Positions 34,536-44,010 of a stretch of DNA of 64,000 nucleotides are shown here, piece after piece. The stretch comes from Lentisphaeria bacterium (GTDB lineage: Bacteria > Verrucomicrobiota > Lentisphaeria > Victivallales > UBA1829). The stretch is taken from positions 1-64,000 of the forward strand of contig DPDG01000096.1 in NCBI GenBank assembly GCA_003526375.1, read 5' to 3'. The notes beneath the pieces were generated by a model that saw only the letters and a program-made list of their open reading frames with translations, ran no database searches and was not told where the DNA came from. Position 1 is the stretch's first letter; each line of letters begins with the position of its first letter. Made by a program: the position numbers and the translations under genes.

Positions 34536-36728
34536 ATGGCAGGCAAACAAAAAAAAGTAATGAATATGACCGTTCTATACATCCTGATCGGAGTCTTTTT
34601 TGTACTCCTGACGGGACTGAACATCTACGCTTATCTTACGATTGTCGGCATGAGCCGCTCTTATGCGGAGCTCGGTTTTATCTCACGGAATTTCCGTTTC
34701 GAGTTCAAAAGCGCAAATGACGCCCTGCAGGAGATTCTGAACGGCGACAAGGAGAAAAATCTCGACAAAGATGTCTGGAATCCCCTGAAAAAAGCCGAAG
34801 ATTTCATTCCCACCCTGAAAAAGCTGGAACCCAGCCTGGAAGACCTGGCAAAAAACATCGAAAAATTCAAGGAAACTGCGCAGGAGGCTTATCAGGAAAG
34901 CGATCTCAACATCAAACAGCAGCATTTTTCCACCTGCGAACGTTATTATGAGACCTCCGTTCAGAAACTGGATATTTTCGAAAGCAAAATCAAGGATGTG
35001 ATCGAAAACGAAATGGGATTCGTCCGCCTGATCTATATCATACTGCTTTCCTCCAACATTCTGGTTTTCGGCGCAATCTTCTATGTCGTTTACCAGAACA
35101 ATAAACAGCACCTTGCATTGTCTCAGAAAGTAACAATGGAAAATGCCAATCTGAATGCCATTATGGCGGGATTGGACTCTGTGCTGCTCACCATCGACAA
35201 TACAGGAATCATCCGCAACTGGAACGCCAACGCGGAAAAATATTTCGATAAGGAGGAGGAAGAAGTCATCGGAAAAAATATCTATGAGATACTGCCGATC
35301 TTCAACCAGTTCAAGGATTTCTTCAATACGGTCCTTTACTCCTCCAAGCGTTACTATAAATACCATGAACGCATCAACATAAACAAGGGTCCCCTGCGCG
35401 TGGTCAATATTCTCTGCGTTCCGATGCTCTCCTCAGCTTTCAAGGCAGGTTATTCCGAGCTGCTCGTCAAATTCGACGACGTGACTTCCTACCGGATTGA
35501 CGACGAATCCTACATTCAGGAATGTCAGCGGAATTCGGTCAAGGACTCCCTGAACATGCTCTCTGCGGATGCGGCGCCTCTTTTTGCTGAAGTCAGCGAC
35601 TCTCTGGCATCTCTGAATACGCTCGCGGAGACGGAAGGTCAGGCGGATGTCGTGCCTTACAGCTCTTATGTGCAGACTCTTGCATCACAGCTTGCACTTC
35701 TGCCTCAGAAGTATGTCTCCTCCCTCACCCCCCCGGAGGATAACAGAATTCATATCGACCTGAATGAAATGATCATGTATGTCCTGCGGATCTGCCAGAA
35801 GACTTTTGTGCATACGATCAATATCGAAGTGGCGTTGAACGAGTCCAAATCGTGGGTTCTGGCTGACCCCGCACAGCTTGCGCAGGTCTTCCTGAGCTTC
35901 ATGGACAATGCGTCCGACGCCATGACGGTGATGAAAGAAAAACGCGGCGACAAGGAGCTCGGCGGAATCCTTTCCGTATCCATTGAAAAGATCACCGGCG
36001 ATAAAGTCGCATGCGATACCCTGATCCGTTTCCGCCAGGCGTTGAACGAACCGGCATACTGGGTTATCATCATTTCCGATACCGGCGTCGGTATCGAGCC
36101 CGATACCCTGCCGCGTATTTTCGACCCATTCTTCTCGACCAAGGAAAATCCGGAAAACAAGGGGCTCGGTCTGACTCATGCGATCACGACGATCAACTCG
36201 CTGGGCGGCTGTGTCGATGTCAGTTCGAAACCGGGACGCGGAACCATTTTCAAAATCTACCTGCCTGAAACCGACAACGCCGCCAGCAAGTCGAACGACG
36301 CAACGGCGGACTCCTCCCTGAATTCCGATGAGAAACAGATTCCGCATGGACAGGGATTGATTCTCCTGGTCGATGAAGACAGCCTGATGCGTAAAGTCAC
36401 GAAGAAGCTGCTGGAAAAGATCGGCTACACGGTGCTTGATACCGACAACGGGTTCAGCGCACTGAATCTGTATGCGGAAAATATTCAGGATGTCGCCTGC
36501 GTAATCCTCGACGTCTCGGTACCTCAGATGACCAATGCCGATATTTATCTTTCGCTCAAAGGCATGAATCCGGATGTCAAGGTGATCGTGTTCCCGGATT
36601 CCGATCAGGATGAAAGTTCAACCAGACTCCGCGAAAACGGCTTCACCAACTTCATCAGAAAACCGTATTCTCTGGAAATGCTCGGCAAGATGCTTCAGCG
36701 CCTGATCGTCTATGAATCTGCGGATTGA
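34536..36728 (+). CDS. Hybrid sensor kinase-like protein without evident phospho-acceptor histidine
   Basis: The 730-residue protein has two transmembrane helices (about 11-33 and 163-185) flanking a helical periplasmic domain, a PAS domain (LDSVLLTIDNTGIIRNWNAN), a GHKL ATPase with N box FMDNASDAM, G1 ISDTGVGIE and G2 NKGLGL, and a C-terminal receiver domain (LLVDEDSLMRK, phospho-acceptor Asp in VILDVSVPQ, Lys in IRKPYS). Between PAS and ATPase, where an H-box (often HDFNN) should stand, the sequence is LNMLSADAAPLFAEV with no histidine. It may act through an unusual residue or only sense and bind. No separate response regulator is adjacent. Confidence 0.85.
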   Translation: MAGKQKKVMNMTVLYILIGVFFVLLTGLNIYAYLTIVGMSRSYAELGFISRNFRFEFKSANDALQEILNGDKEKNLDKDVWNPLKKAEDFIPTLKKLEPSLEDLAKNIEKFKETAQEAYQESDLNIKQQHFSTCERYYETSVQKLDIFESKIKDVIENEMGFVRLIYIILLSSNILVFGAIFYVVYQNNKQHLALSQKVTMENANLNAIMAGLDSVLLTIDNTGIIRNWNANAEKYFDKEEEEVIGKNIYEILPIFNQFKDFFNTVLYSSKRYYKYHERININKGPLRVVNILCVPMLSSAFKAGYSELLVKFDDVTSYRIDDESYIQECQRNSVKDSLNMLSADAAPLFAEVSDSLASLNTLAETEGQADVVPYSSYVQTLASQLALLPQKYVSSLTPPEDNRIHIDLNEMIMYVLRICQKTFVHTINIEVALNESKSWVLADPAQLAQVFLSFMDNASDAMTVMKEKRGDKELGGILSVSIEKITGDKVACDTLIRFRQALNEPAYWVIIISDTGVGIEPDTLPRIFDPFFSTKENPENKGLGLTHAITTINSLGGCVDVSSKPGRGTIFKIYLPETDNAASKSNDATADSSLNSDEKQIPHGQGLILLVDEDSLMRKVTKKLLEKIGYTVLDTDNGFSALNLYAENIQDVACVILDVSVPQMTNADIYLSLKGMNPDVKVIVFPDSDQDESSTRLRENGFTNFIRKPYSLEMLGKMLQRLIVYESAD

Positions 36729-36828
36729 AACCTCGAAAGACCGTGAATCCCCGTTCTGGCGACTTGAAAAAACAGATTGGAATGATAAGCTATACTGTTG
36801 CAAAAACCAAAGAGAAAGGAATCGGATT

Positions 36829-37137
36829 ATGATTTATGTGATCGCTTCAATCGAAGTCAAAGAAGGTGCAAAGGAAGAATTCCTTAAAATATTCAAAGCC
36901 AACGTCCCTGCGGTAAAAGCGGAAAGCGGATGCATCATGTATCAGCCCACGGTCGATTTCGACTCCGGAATGGATGCCCAGAAGCACATTCCGGACAATG
37001 TCGTGACGATCATTGAAGGCTGGGCATGCGTCGAGTGCCTGAAGAAACATCTGGCATCTCCCCATATGCTGAAATATAAAGAAGATGTAAAAAATCTTGT
37101 CAAGGGCACGACTCTCAACATCGTCGAGCCTGCGTGA
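36829..37137 (+). CDS. ABM-domain monooxygenase-like protein
   Basis: The 102-residue protein is a dimeric ferredoxin-like ABM fold protein (YgiN family): IYVIASIEVKEGAKEEFLKI at the N-terminus, ESGCIMYQ in the middle and EGWACVECLKKHLASPHM near the end. Relatives are quinol monooxygenases; activity here is not established. AGGAAT precedes the start. Confidence 0.82.
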   Translation: MIYVIASIEVKEGAKEEFLKIFKANVPAVKAESGCIMYQPTVDFDSGMDAQKHIPDNVVTIIEGWACVECLKKHLASPHMLKYKEDVKNLVKGTTLNIVEPA

Positions 37138-37163
37138 CATTCCGGAGACAAAGACAGCCAACA

Positions 37164-37655
37164 ATGAGAACAGTGCTTTATCCCGGAAGTTTTGATCCGG
37201 TTACGAACGGGCATCTTGATGTCGCCCGCAGGGCAAGCCGCATCTTCGACAAGGTTCTGATCGCCGTCGCGGAAAATGCGGAGAAAAACCCGCTTTTCAC
37301 CTTTGAAGAACGGATGCATCTGCTGGAGCTTGCATGCAAAGGAATCGACAATATTGAAATCGTGACGTTCCGCGGACTCCTTGTCGATGCGGTCCCCGCA
37401 TTCAAAGCGTGCGCCGTCCTGCGCGGCATCCGCGCCGTGTCCGATTTTGAATATGAGTTCCAGATGGCGCTGATGAATCGCGAGCTGAATGATCTGTGCG
37501 AGACACTGTTCATGATGCCGAGCCCGGAATATTCTTATGTGAGTTCGCGCCTGATCAAGGAAATCGCAAAATGCGGCGGGGATATCTCGCCGTTTGTGCC
37601 GGAAATCGTAAGACAGGCAATCCGGGGAAAGTTCCATTCTAAAAAAGGAGCCTGA
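37164..37655 (+). CDS. coaD: Phosphopantetheine adenylyltransferase
   Basis: The 163-residue protein has the nucleotidyltransferase signature YPGSFDPVTNGHLDVARRA (T/H-x-G-H), RGIRAVSDFEYEFQMALMN and the C-terminal YVSSRLIKEIAKCGGDIS. It makes dephospho-CoA from phosphopantetheine and ATP. The next gene begins two bases after its stop. Confidence 0.96.
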   Translation: MRTVLYPGSFDPVTNGHLDVARRASRIFDKVLIAVAENAEKNPLFTFEERMHLLELACKGIDNIEIVTFRGLLVDAVPAFKACAVLRGIRAVSDFEYEFQMALMNRELNDLCETLFMMPSPEYSYVSSRLIKEIAKCGGDISPFVPEIVRQAIRGKFHSKKGA

Positions 37656-37656
37656 T

Positions 37657-38145
37657 ATGATTAAAATCAATACCGCCCAGATCGGACCGGAAGGTCTGCA
37701 TATTGACGGAGAGGAAGATTCCGCGATTCTGGAACTGGAGTCCATCCACGGAATTCCGGTATTCCGCTGCAGCCCGATTCATTATGACCTGAATGCAACG
37801 ATGGTCGGACAGGATCTGCTCGTCACCGGTTCAGCATTCGTCGAGCTGGAAACGGAGTGCGTAACCTGTCTTGACAGGATTAAAGTCAAAGTCGGAGATC
37901 CGAAAATCTGCGTGCATATTGAAAAAGTGCCCGAAGAAGAGGTCGATATGACTCCCGAAATCCGCGAGGATATTCTGCTTGCCATGCCTTCCCGGTTCAA
38001 ATGTTCGGAAAACTGCAAAGGGCTCTGCTCCGGATGCGGCGTCAATCTGAATACGGAAAAATGCCGTTGCTCCGCGAAAAAGAAAAAACAGAAACAGCCG
38101 CTCCCAAATGACACATGGAGTGCGCTTGACGATCTGAAGCTGTAG
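37657..38145 (+). CDS. YceD/DUF177 family protein
   Basis: The 162-residue protein has the family motifs CVTCLDRIKVKV, EDILLAMPSRFKCSENCKGL and CSGCGVNLN, with a cysteine pattern that may bind metal. Members usually precede rpmF and affect 23S rRNA accumulation; no rpmF follows here. It ends in TAG followed by a strong terminator, good evidence that TAG is a stop in this host. Confidence 0.88.
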   Translation: MIKINTAQIGPEGLHIDGEEDSAILELESIHGIPVFRCSPIHYDLNATMVGQDLLVTGSAFVELETECVTCLDRIKVKVGDPKICVHIEKVPEEEVDMTPEIREDILLAMPSRFKCSENCKGLCSGCGVNLNTEKCRCSAKKKKQKQPLPNDTWSALDDLKL

Positions 38146-38188
38146 CTTCGGCAGGCAGTCTGTTCATACGCAGACTATTGCATTCTCA

Positions 38189-38244
38189 ATATGGAACGAG
38201 GCGCAGCTGTATTTTGCATGCTGCGCCTCGTTCCATATATTTTT
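38189..38244. terminator. Bidirectional terminator
   Basis: A long perfect stem (TATGGAACGAGGCGCAGC with its complement) around a 12-nt loop is followed by TATTTTT on the plus strand. It lies between convergent genes. Confidence 0.85.
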
Positions 38245-38254
38245 CAGTAATTTC

Positions 38255-38746
38255 TTATTTGACGAGAGTCTTCAGGTGAGCGACATAACTCTCGGCTCCG
38301 CCCCGCCTGTAGCCTGTCGTGCCAATGACTTTGCCGTCGCCATTCATCAGAAGCACCGTCGGGAATCCGCGGATTCCGTATTTTTCCGCCAATTCCTGAT
38401 TCTGTTTCTTTATGGCATCACTCTGCTGAATGCCTCGCGGGAAGTCGATCTTCACAAGAATCAGATTCCCGGCGGCATAATCCCGAAAGGCTTTCTGTGC
38501 AAAAACTTCCTTGTCGAGCCGGATGCACCACGGGCACCAGTCCGATCCGGTAAAGTCAACCAGCATCGGTTTTTTCGTTTCCTTTGCCAGCTTCTGCGCC
38601 GCGGCAAAGTCGGTCATCCAGCCTGTTTCGCTTTTTACCGTTTTCTCCGCTGCCTTTGCCGGTGTCTGCGCGTTGAGGTCAGAAACTGTCAGGAATGCGG
38701 AAATTCCCACGGCGAAAATGCTTGCCAGTAAAATTTTTTTCATCAT
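38255..38746 (-). CDS. Secreted thioredoxin-like protein
   Basis: The 163-residue protein has a signal peptide (ILLASIFAVGISAFLTVSDL) and a thioredoxin fold with redox site C-P-W-C in FTGSDWCPWCIRLDKEVF and the cis-proline loop GIRGFPTVLLMNGDGK. It should act on disulfides in the periplasm. It appears to be a single-gene unit. Confidence 0.9.
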   Translation of the reverse strand: MMKKILLASIFAVGISAFLTVSDLNAQTPAKAAEKTVKSETGWMTDFAAAQKLAKETKKPMLVDFTGSDWCPWCIRLDKEVFAQKAFRDYAAGNLILVKIDFPRGIQQSDAIKKQNQELAEKYGIRGFPTVLLMNGDGKVIGTTGYRRGGAESYVAHLKTLVK

Positions 38747-38921
38747 AACTCCCCCTTTTCTCCGGTTATATTTTTGGAAATGCGATGAGTATTTGACATG
38801 AATGATTCAGAAAAAGTTCAATCAAAAACAGTTTTTTTTTATGAAAAGACGGGAAACTATATTCATAAACAATCCGCTGAGCCGTTACTTCCTGCAATCG
38901 TATCAAGAAGAACGCAGCCGA

Positions 38922-39797
38922 TCACCTTGCGGAGGGCGCTCTCCCAGTCACTCTCTTGAACGCGCGGGAGAAATGAAATTCGTTCGGGAACCCCAGCTTT
39001 TCCGCCACTTCCTTGACGCGGATCGACGGATGATCGTGAAACATCTGTTCCGCCATACGGACCCGGTATTTCAAAAATGCCTTGGCGGGAGAAATTCCCA
39101 GAAGTTTTGCACACCGGTGAGTCAGCAGGCTCACACTGATATGAAGTCTGGAGGCAATCTCCCGGTTCGTCAGGTTCCGTGTCAGGTTGTTTTCAAATAC
39201 GGCAATCAGTTCGGAAAGCATTTTATCATCATTGCACCTGCGGAGAAGCAGCGGTTCGAGAAGATTTTCCGGGACTGCGGCGGCAAGTTCCCAGAACAGT
39301 GCCGCAAATAGGGCATCGACGGAATAATAAACCGTTTTCGGAGCACGCTCGATATGAGTCTGAATCCCGGTAATGAGAGAATAGACTTCATCCGGCGGAA
39401 ACCTGAGCTTCCGGTTCTCCGCCGGAATCCCCTTTTGAAAGATTCCGGGAGCCGGGAAATGCCCGGGCAGACGGCGCAACTGAAAATTGAACGCATAAAA
39501 AATGCATCCCGGAGCCAGGAGATCAATGTGCAGATCATCCGGCTCAAGAAACAGCGCTTCGCCGGAATGCAGTTTGATTTTCCGTGAATTCACATGACAC
39601 TCATATACGGTTCCCTGCACGGGAATAATCAGTTCATAACCGATATGGCGGTGCGGATTCCACGAGCCGTGTTTCTGTGGTGAAACGATTGCGAAAGTAA
39701 CCAGTTCCGGGCGGATTTCCGTATCCGGAGCCATCTCCGTCCAGCGCCCGGTCCAAAGCCTCCTGCAGTCGTTCCGGATATCCCTGCGGTAAAGCAT
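38922..39797 (-). CDS. AraC-family transcription regulator
   Basis: The start at 39797 is chosen because GGAGAGGGGGAAG precedes it; an upstream ATG at 39821 is weaker. An N-terminal cupin sensor (WNPHRHIGYELIIPVQG, GEALFLEPDDLHIDL) is followed by two helix-turn-helix motifs (TNREIASRLHISVSLLTHR and VKEVAEKLGFPNEFHFSRAF). It probably controls a sugar-utilisation gene; the target is not evident from its neighbours. Confidence 0.9.
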   Translation of the reverse strand: MLYRRDIRNDCRRLWTGRWTEMAPDTEIRPELVTFAIVSPQKHGSWNPHRHIGYELIIPVQGTVYECHVNSRKIKLHSGEALFLEPDDLHIDLLAPGCIFYAFNFQLRRLPGHFPAPGIFQKGIPAENRKLRFPPDEVYSLITGIQTHIERAPKTVYYSVDALFAALFWELAAAVPENLLEPLLLRRCNDDKMLSELIAVFENNLTRNLTNREIASRLHISVSLLTHRCAKLLGISPAKAFLKYRVRMAEQMFHDHPSIRVKEVAEKLGFPNEFHFSRAFKRVTGRAPSAR

Positions 39798-39967
39798 CTT
39801 CCCCCTCTCCGATTTTTTCATGAATAAAGGAACTGGGTTTAATCTATCATGGGAAAACACCGGAATCAAGTTCCTGTCCCGTTAAAATTGCCGCTCTCTT
39901 TCCGTTCAAAATTGAAAGCGTGGCATTTACACGGTATATTATCCGGTCAATGAAAAAGGAAAGGATT

Positions 39968-42178
39968 ATGATGGAACTGTTGGCTCCTGCGGGAAATCTG
40001 GAATGCGCTCTTGCGGCGTTCGACGCCGGAGCCGATGCCGTGTACTGCGGCCTGAAACGTTTCAATGCGCGCGAACGGACGGAAAATTTCACTTTTGAAG
40101 AGATGTCCAGGCTTCTGGCATATGCGCATAAACTGAACCGTCATGTCTATGTCACATTCAATACTCTGATCAAAGAGGACGAACTGGATGAAGCCGCACA
40201 GGAACTGGCACGGCTTGAACAGCTCCGCCCGGACGCGATCATCATTCAGGACCTCGGAATTGCACGAATCGCACGGGAATATTTCCCGAAACTCGTCCTT
40301 CACGGCTCGACTCAAATGGGGCTGCACAACTCCGCCGGACTCGCCTATGCCGGAAAGCTGGGACTCTCCCGCGTAATTCTCGAGCGTCAGACGACACTTG
40401 CGGAGCTGGAACAGATCATGCGTTCAAAACCGCCGGTCGAGGTGGAAATCTTCATTCACGGCGCACTCTGCTGCTGCATTTCGGGAACCTGCCTGCTCTC
40501 CTCCTGGCTCGGCGGTTGGAGCGGAAACCGCGGAAAATGCAAACAGCCCTGCCGCAGAAGGCACCGTTCAGCAGACGGAAACGGGTTCTTCCTTTCCGCG
40601 CAGGATCTCGGAACGCCGGAACTGATTCCGCGCCTGATGAAATCCGGCGCCGCCTCATTCAAGATCGAAGGGCGTCTGCGCCGCGCGGACTACGTCACAA
40701 ATGTCGTCACCGCCTACCGTATGCTGATGGACGCCGCCTCGAAGTCCGATGAGGATTTCCGCATGAAACTGCCCGAAGCAAAAAACTGCCTTGCCCGCAC
40801 CTACGGACGGAAATGGTCGCCCGGCTATTATACGAAAGAGTCCGCCGCATCCCTCATTAAACACGATGCCATGGGAGTGTCGGGGCTTCTCTGCGCCAAA
40901 GTGGTCTCAACCTCGCAGAACGGTTTCACAATGAGCATGGGCCGCAATGTTTTCTCCGGAGACATGATCCGGGTTCAGCCTCCGAGCGGAGACGAGGGTC
41001 CCGCGATCCGCATCACAAAAATGACGCTTCGCGGCAAAAACATCTCCTGCGCACGCAAAGGAGAAGAAATTTTCGTCCATGCGGACAAGGAAATTCCGCG
41101 CGGCGGGCTCGTCTACAAGATCGGGGAGCGCACGGAAGATTATTCCGCGCGCATCGCGGCGCTTCCCGCCCGCCTGCCGCTGCTGGACATTGATGTGAAA
41201 CTGTCGCGAACTTTCTGCCGCGTGGAGATTCAGGGGCAGGTTCATGAACAGAAACTTGAGCTCTCCGAAGCGGAAAAACAGCCGCTCGACCCGAAACGTG
41301 TCATCGAAGAATTCAGTAAACTGCGCGACGGCCGTTTTGAAACAGGAAGCGTGCATGTCTCCATTTCCGGCAACCCGTTTCTCCCCTCCAGCGTCCTCCG
41401 GCAGCTCCGCAAAGAGTGCGGTGAAAGTCTTCTTCCGCGCCTCGACCCGCATCAGCCGGCGGAACATTCCAAAGCCGGACTCGAACACTTCCGCAGAGAT
41501 CATGCGGAGCTCGCGCATCCGTGCCCGCAAAAAAGATGGCAGGATACGGCGCTGATACCGCGCGGCAGGCATCCGAAACTGGCGTCCCGCTGCATCATCG
41601 CCCGTGAAATGGACGACACTCCCGCGCCCAATGAAGAACTTCTTCTGCCGTTCTACATCAACGAATCCTCCTTGAAAACAGTCTGCGAAGCAATCGCACA
41701 ATATGTGAAAAAAGGCGGAAAAACAATCCGGATAACTTCTCTGAGCCATTTTGAACTGCTGAAAGATTATCCGGGGCTGACGATCAAGACCTGTATGCCG
41801 CTTCCCGTCTGCAACTCAATGACAGTCAAAGAGCTGGAGCAGTGCGGCGCGGCTCTTGCCCAGGGGTCGCTTGAACTGGGGAAAACGGAACTTGCGGCAC
41901 TGGCAAAGAAATCGGTTCTGCCATTTGAACTTTACCGTTACGGGCGTCCCGTTCTGCTTTCCACGCGCGCCCTGCTTCCCGTCCACGGCAGAATGCAGGA
42001 CTCCAAAGGAGACGAATTCCTGGTGGAAAAACACGGCATTCTGACCCAGGTTCTGCCGGACAAGGTTTTAAGCCTGCCTCCCTTGCAGGAAGCAGACGCC
42101 TTTTTCTACGATCTGCGATCCGCCGCGGAAAATGAACAGAACACCGCACATTTCAATTTTGATATCACGCTTGCCTGA
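39968..42178 (+). CDS. U32 family peptidase/RNA hydroxylation protein
   Basis: The start ATG at 39968 has GGAAAGG just upstream. The protein of 736 residues has the U32 core: MELLAPAGNLECALAAFDAG, YVTFNTLIKEDELDEA, IHGALCCCISGTC and GRCK/QPC-type SGNRGKCKQPCRRRH, followed by FLSAQDLGTP and FKIEGRLRRADYV, then a C-terminal domain seen in RlhA-like proteins. Relatives hydroxylate rRNA or tRNA bases or act as proteases; which applies here is unknown. Confidence 0.9.
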   Translation: MMELLAPAGNLECALAAFDAGADAVYCGLKRFNARERTENFTFEEMSRLLAYAHKLNRHVYVTFNTLIKEDELDEAAQELARLEQLRPDAIIIQDLGIARIAREYFPKLVLHGSTQMGLHNSAGLAYAGKLGLSRVILERQTTLAELEQIMRSKPPVEVEIFIHGALCCCISGTCLLSSWLGGWSGNRGKCKQPCRRRHRSADGNGFFLSAQDLGTPELIPRLMKSGAASFKIEGRLRRADYVTNVVTAYRMLMDAASKSDEDFRMKLPEAKNCLARTYGRKWSPGYYTKESAASLIKHDAMGVSGLLCAKVVSTSQNGFTMSMGRNVFSGDMIRVQPPSGDEGPAIRITKMTLRGKNISCARKGEEIFVHADKEIPRGGLVYKIGERTEDYSARIAALPARLPLLDIDVKLSRTFCRVEIQGQVHEQKLELSEAEKQPLDPKRVIEEFSKLRDGRFETGSVHVSISGNPFLPSSVLRQLRKECGESLLPRLDPHQPAEHSKAGLEHFRRDHAELAHPCPQKRWQDTALIPRGRHPKLASRCIIAREMDDTPAPNEELLLPFYINESSLKTVCEAIAQYVKKGGKTIRITSLSHFELLKDYPGLTIKTCMPLPVCNSMTVKELEQCGAALAQGSLELGKTELAALAKKSVLPFELYRYGRPVLLSTRALLPVHGRMQDSKGDEFLVEKHGILTQVLPDKVLSLPPLQEADAFFYDLRSAAENEQNTAHFNFDITLA

Positions 42179-42205
42179 TTTTCATTTCGCATGAAATGAC
42201 GGCAA

Positions 42206-43399
42206 TCAGCAGACGCGGTTCACAAAACCTTTGAGGTAAAGCCCTTCCGGGAAAGACAGCGGAACCGGATGATCGGGAGCCTGTGTCAGTTCGCGGACAA
42301 TCAGCGCCTCGCGTCCGGCGTCAAGCGCGGCGTCGGCGGTGATCTTCTGGAATAAAGCCCGTTCCATCAAACCGGAACAGGAGAAATTCACCAGAATCCC
42401 GCCGGATTTCAAAAGTCGGAATGCAAGCAGGGCAATATCCTTATAGGCGCGACAGCCCCGCATCAGGGCGTTTTTCGAGTCGATGAACTTCGGCGGGTCC
42501 AGAATGATCATATCGAAAGACTCGCCGGATTCGCGGCAGTGGCGCAGATACTCAAAGACGTCCCCATCAATATTATCACAGGCGGAGTCCGGCAGGCTGT
42601 TCAATTTATAATTTTCTTCGGCGGTTTCAAGCGCCGGACGCGAGGAATCCACATTCGTCACATGGGCGGCTCCGCCTTTCAGGGCGCATACGCCGAACGT
42701 TCCGGTATAGGAAAAGCAGTTCAGCACGCGCCGTCCGGCGGAAAGTTCACGGACCACGCGGCGGTTTTCCTTCTGGTCGAGGTAAAAGCCGGTCTTGTGG
42801 CCATGATACACATCGACTTTGAAACGGAGTCCGTTTTCGATGATGAAAAGCGACTCCGGCGGCATCTCCCCGGCAAGCAGCCCGACAGTCTCCTCCAGCC
42901 CCTCCTTCCTGCGCGCGGAAAGATCGGACCGTTCATAAACGCCTCTGCATCCGGTTGCCTCCATCAGAGCCTCCGCGATCATTTTTTTGAAAAACTCTCC
43001 TCCCGCACTGGAAATCTGAACGACGATGTAATCACCGTAACGGTCCGCAATCACCCCCGGCAGACCGTCCGCCTCCGCCGCAAGCAGACGGCAGGCGCCG
43101 TCCCCGGCATTGTATCCGAGGAATTCGCGGTAATCCAGAGCACGACGGATACGGTTCAGAAAAAAATCCCTGCCGACCGTTTCAGACGGCTCAAAACTCC
43201 AGACCCGCGCCCGAAGCTGGGAATCCGGCGAGTAAGCGCCGCAAGCGAGGAATTTTCCGTCATGGCTGTTGACCCGGATCGTTTCGCCGCGCCGGGGCTG
43301 CCCCTCAACACGATCGACCGCACCGGAAAAAATCCACGGATGACGGCGAAGCAGAGACTTCTCCCGCCCTTTCTTGAGGAACAATACAGAATCTTTCAT
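42206..43399 (-). CDS. Class I rRNA methyltransferase, RlmI-like
   Basis: The 397-residue protein has an N-terminal PUA domain (KKGREKSLLRRHPWIFSGAV) and a C-terminal Rossmann methyltransferase with GRRVLNCFSYTGTFGVCALK, then NIDGDVFEYL and the catalytic-type FDMIILDPPKF, and LLKSGGILVNFSCS. It resembles enzymes that methylate cytosine of 23S rRNA with S-adenosylmethionine. Confidence 0.9.
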   Translation of the reverse strand: MKDSVLFLKKGREKSLLRRHPWIFSGAVDRVEGQPRRGETIRVNSHDGKFLACGAYSPDSQLRARVWSFEPSETVGRDFFLNRIRRALDYREFLGYNAGDGACRLLAAEADGLPGVIADRYGDYIVVQISSAGGEFFKKMIAEALMEATGCRGVYERSDLSARRKEGLEETVGLLAGEMPPESLFIIENGLRFKVDVYHGHKTGFYLDQKENRRVVRELSAGRRVLNCFSYTGTFGVCALKGGAAHVTNVDSSRPALETAEENYKLNSLPDSACDNIDGDVFEYLRHCRESGESFDMIILDPPKFIDSKNALMRGCRAYKDIALLAFRLLKSGGILVNFSCSGLMERALFQKITADAALDAGREALIVRELTQAPDHPVPLSFPEGLYLKGFVNRVC

Positions 43400-43424
43400 T
43401 TTTTCTTTCCAGTTTAAGAAAACG

Positions 43425-43997
43425 TCAACACCACTTTGTAATGGCGTCCACGGTCAGTTTCGGCACGTGCAGAGTGTTTTTGTCATCAAGATAATAGTTC
43501 GTGACAGCCCCGTCTCCGACATCTTCGCAGACAGGCGATTCCGCCGGATAGCCGAGTGCAACCAGATACAGAATCCGGTCGGGATGCTCCAGTCCGAGCA
43601 CATCCGCGATCTTTTCCCGTTTATGAGACCCGATCCAGCAGCAGCCGATCCCGCGCTCCCATGCGGCAAACTCCATACTCTGGATCGCCGCTCCCGCATC
43701 CGCATGGAGCAGCGGCCCCGGCTCGCAGTTGCAGACCACGGCAATGAATACAGTCGGAGAAGTCCTGCCGGGAACCGGATCGCGATGCGGCTGCACCAGC
43801 GCGGCGTATGCCGTATGCGGCAGAATCTTTGCGACAAGACTGCTCTCCGTCGCCACAAGATAGCGCAGACGCTGTTTATTCGAAGCACAGGAAGCGAGGC
43901 GGGCGGCATTCAGAATCGCGCACAGGTCTTCCTTTTTCAAGGGCTCCTGCGTGAACTGGCGGATAGTACGTCTCTTCAACACTTCGGAAAAATCCAT
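43425..43997 (-). CDS. Nitroreductase-family flavoprotein
   Basis: The 190-residue protein has the FMN-binding RRTIRQFTQEPLKKEDL N-terminus, AARLASCASNKQRLRYLVAT in the middle, and GIGCCWIGSHKREKIADVLG near the C-terminus. Substrate is unknown. AAGGAG precedes the start. It ends downstream of the kinase-thioesterase gene on the same strand and may be co-transcribed with it in the order 45087 to 43425. Confidence 0.88.
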   Translation of the reverse strand: MDFSEVLKRRTIRQFTQEPLKKEDLCAILNAARLASCASNKQRLRYLVATESSLVAKILPHTAYAALVQPHRDPVPGRTSPTVFIAVVCNCEPGPLLHADAGAAIQSMEFAAWERGIGCCWIGSHKREKIADVLGLEHPDRILYLVALGYPAESPVCEDVGDGAVTNYYLDDKNTLHVPKLTVDAITKWC

Positions 43998-44010
43998 CGG
44001 GCAGCTCCTT

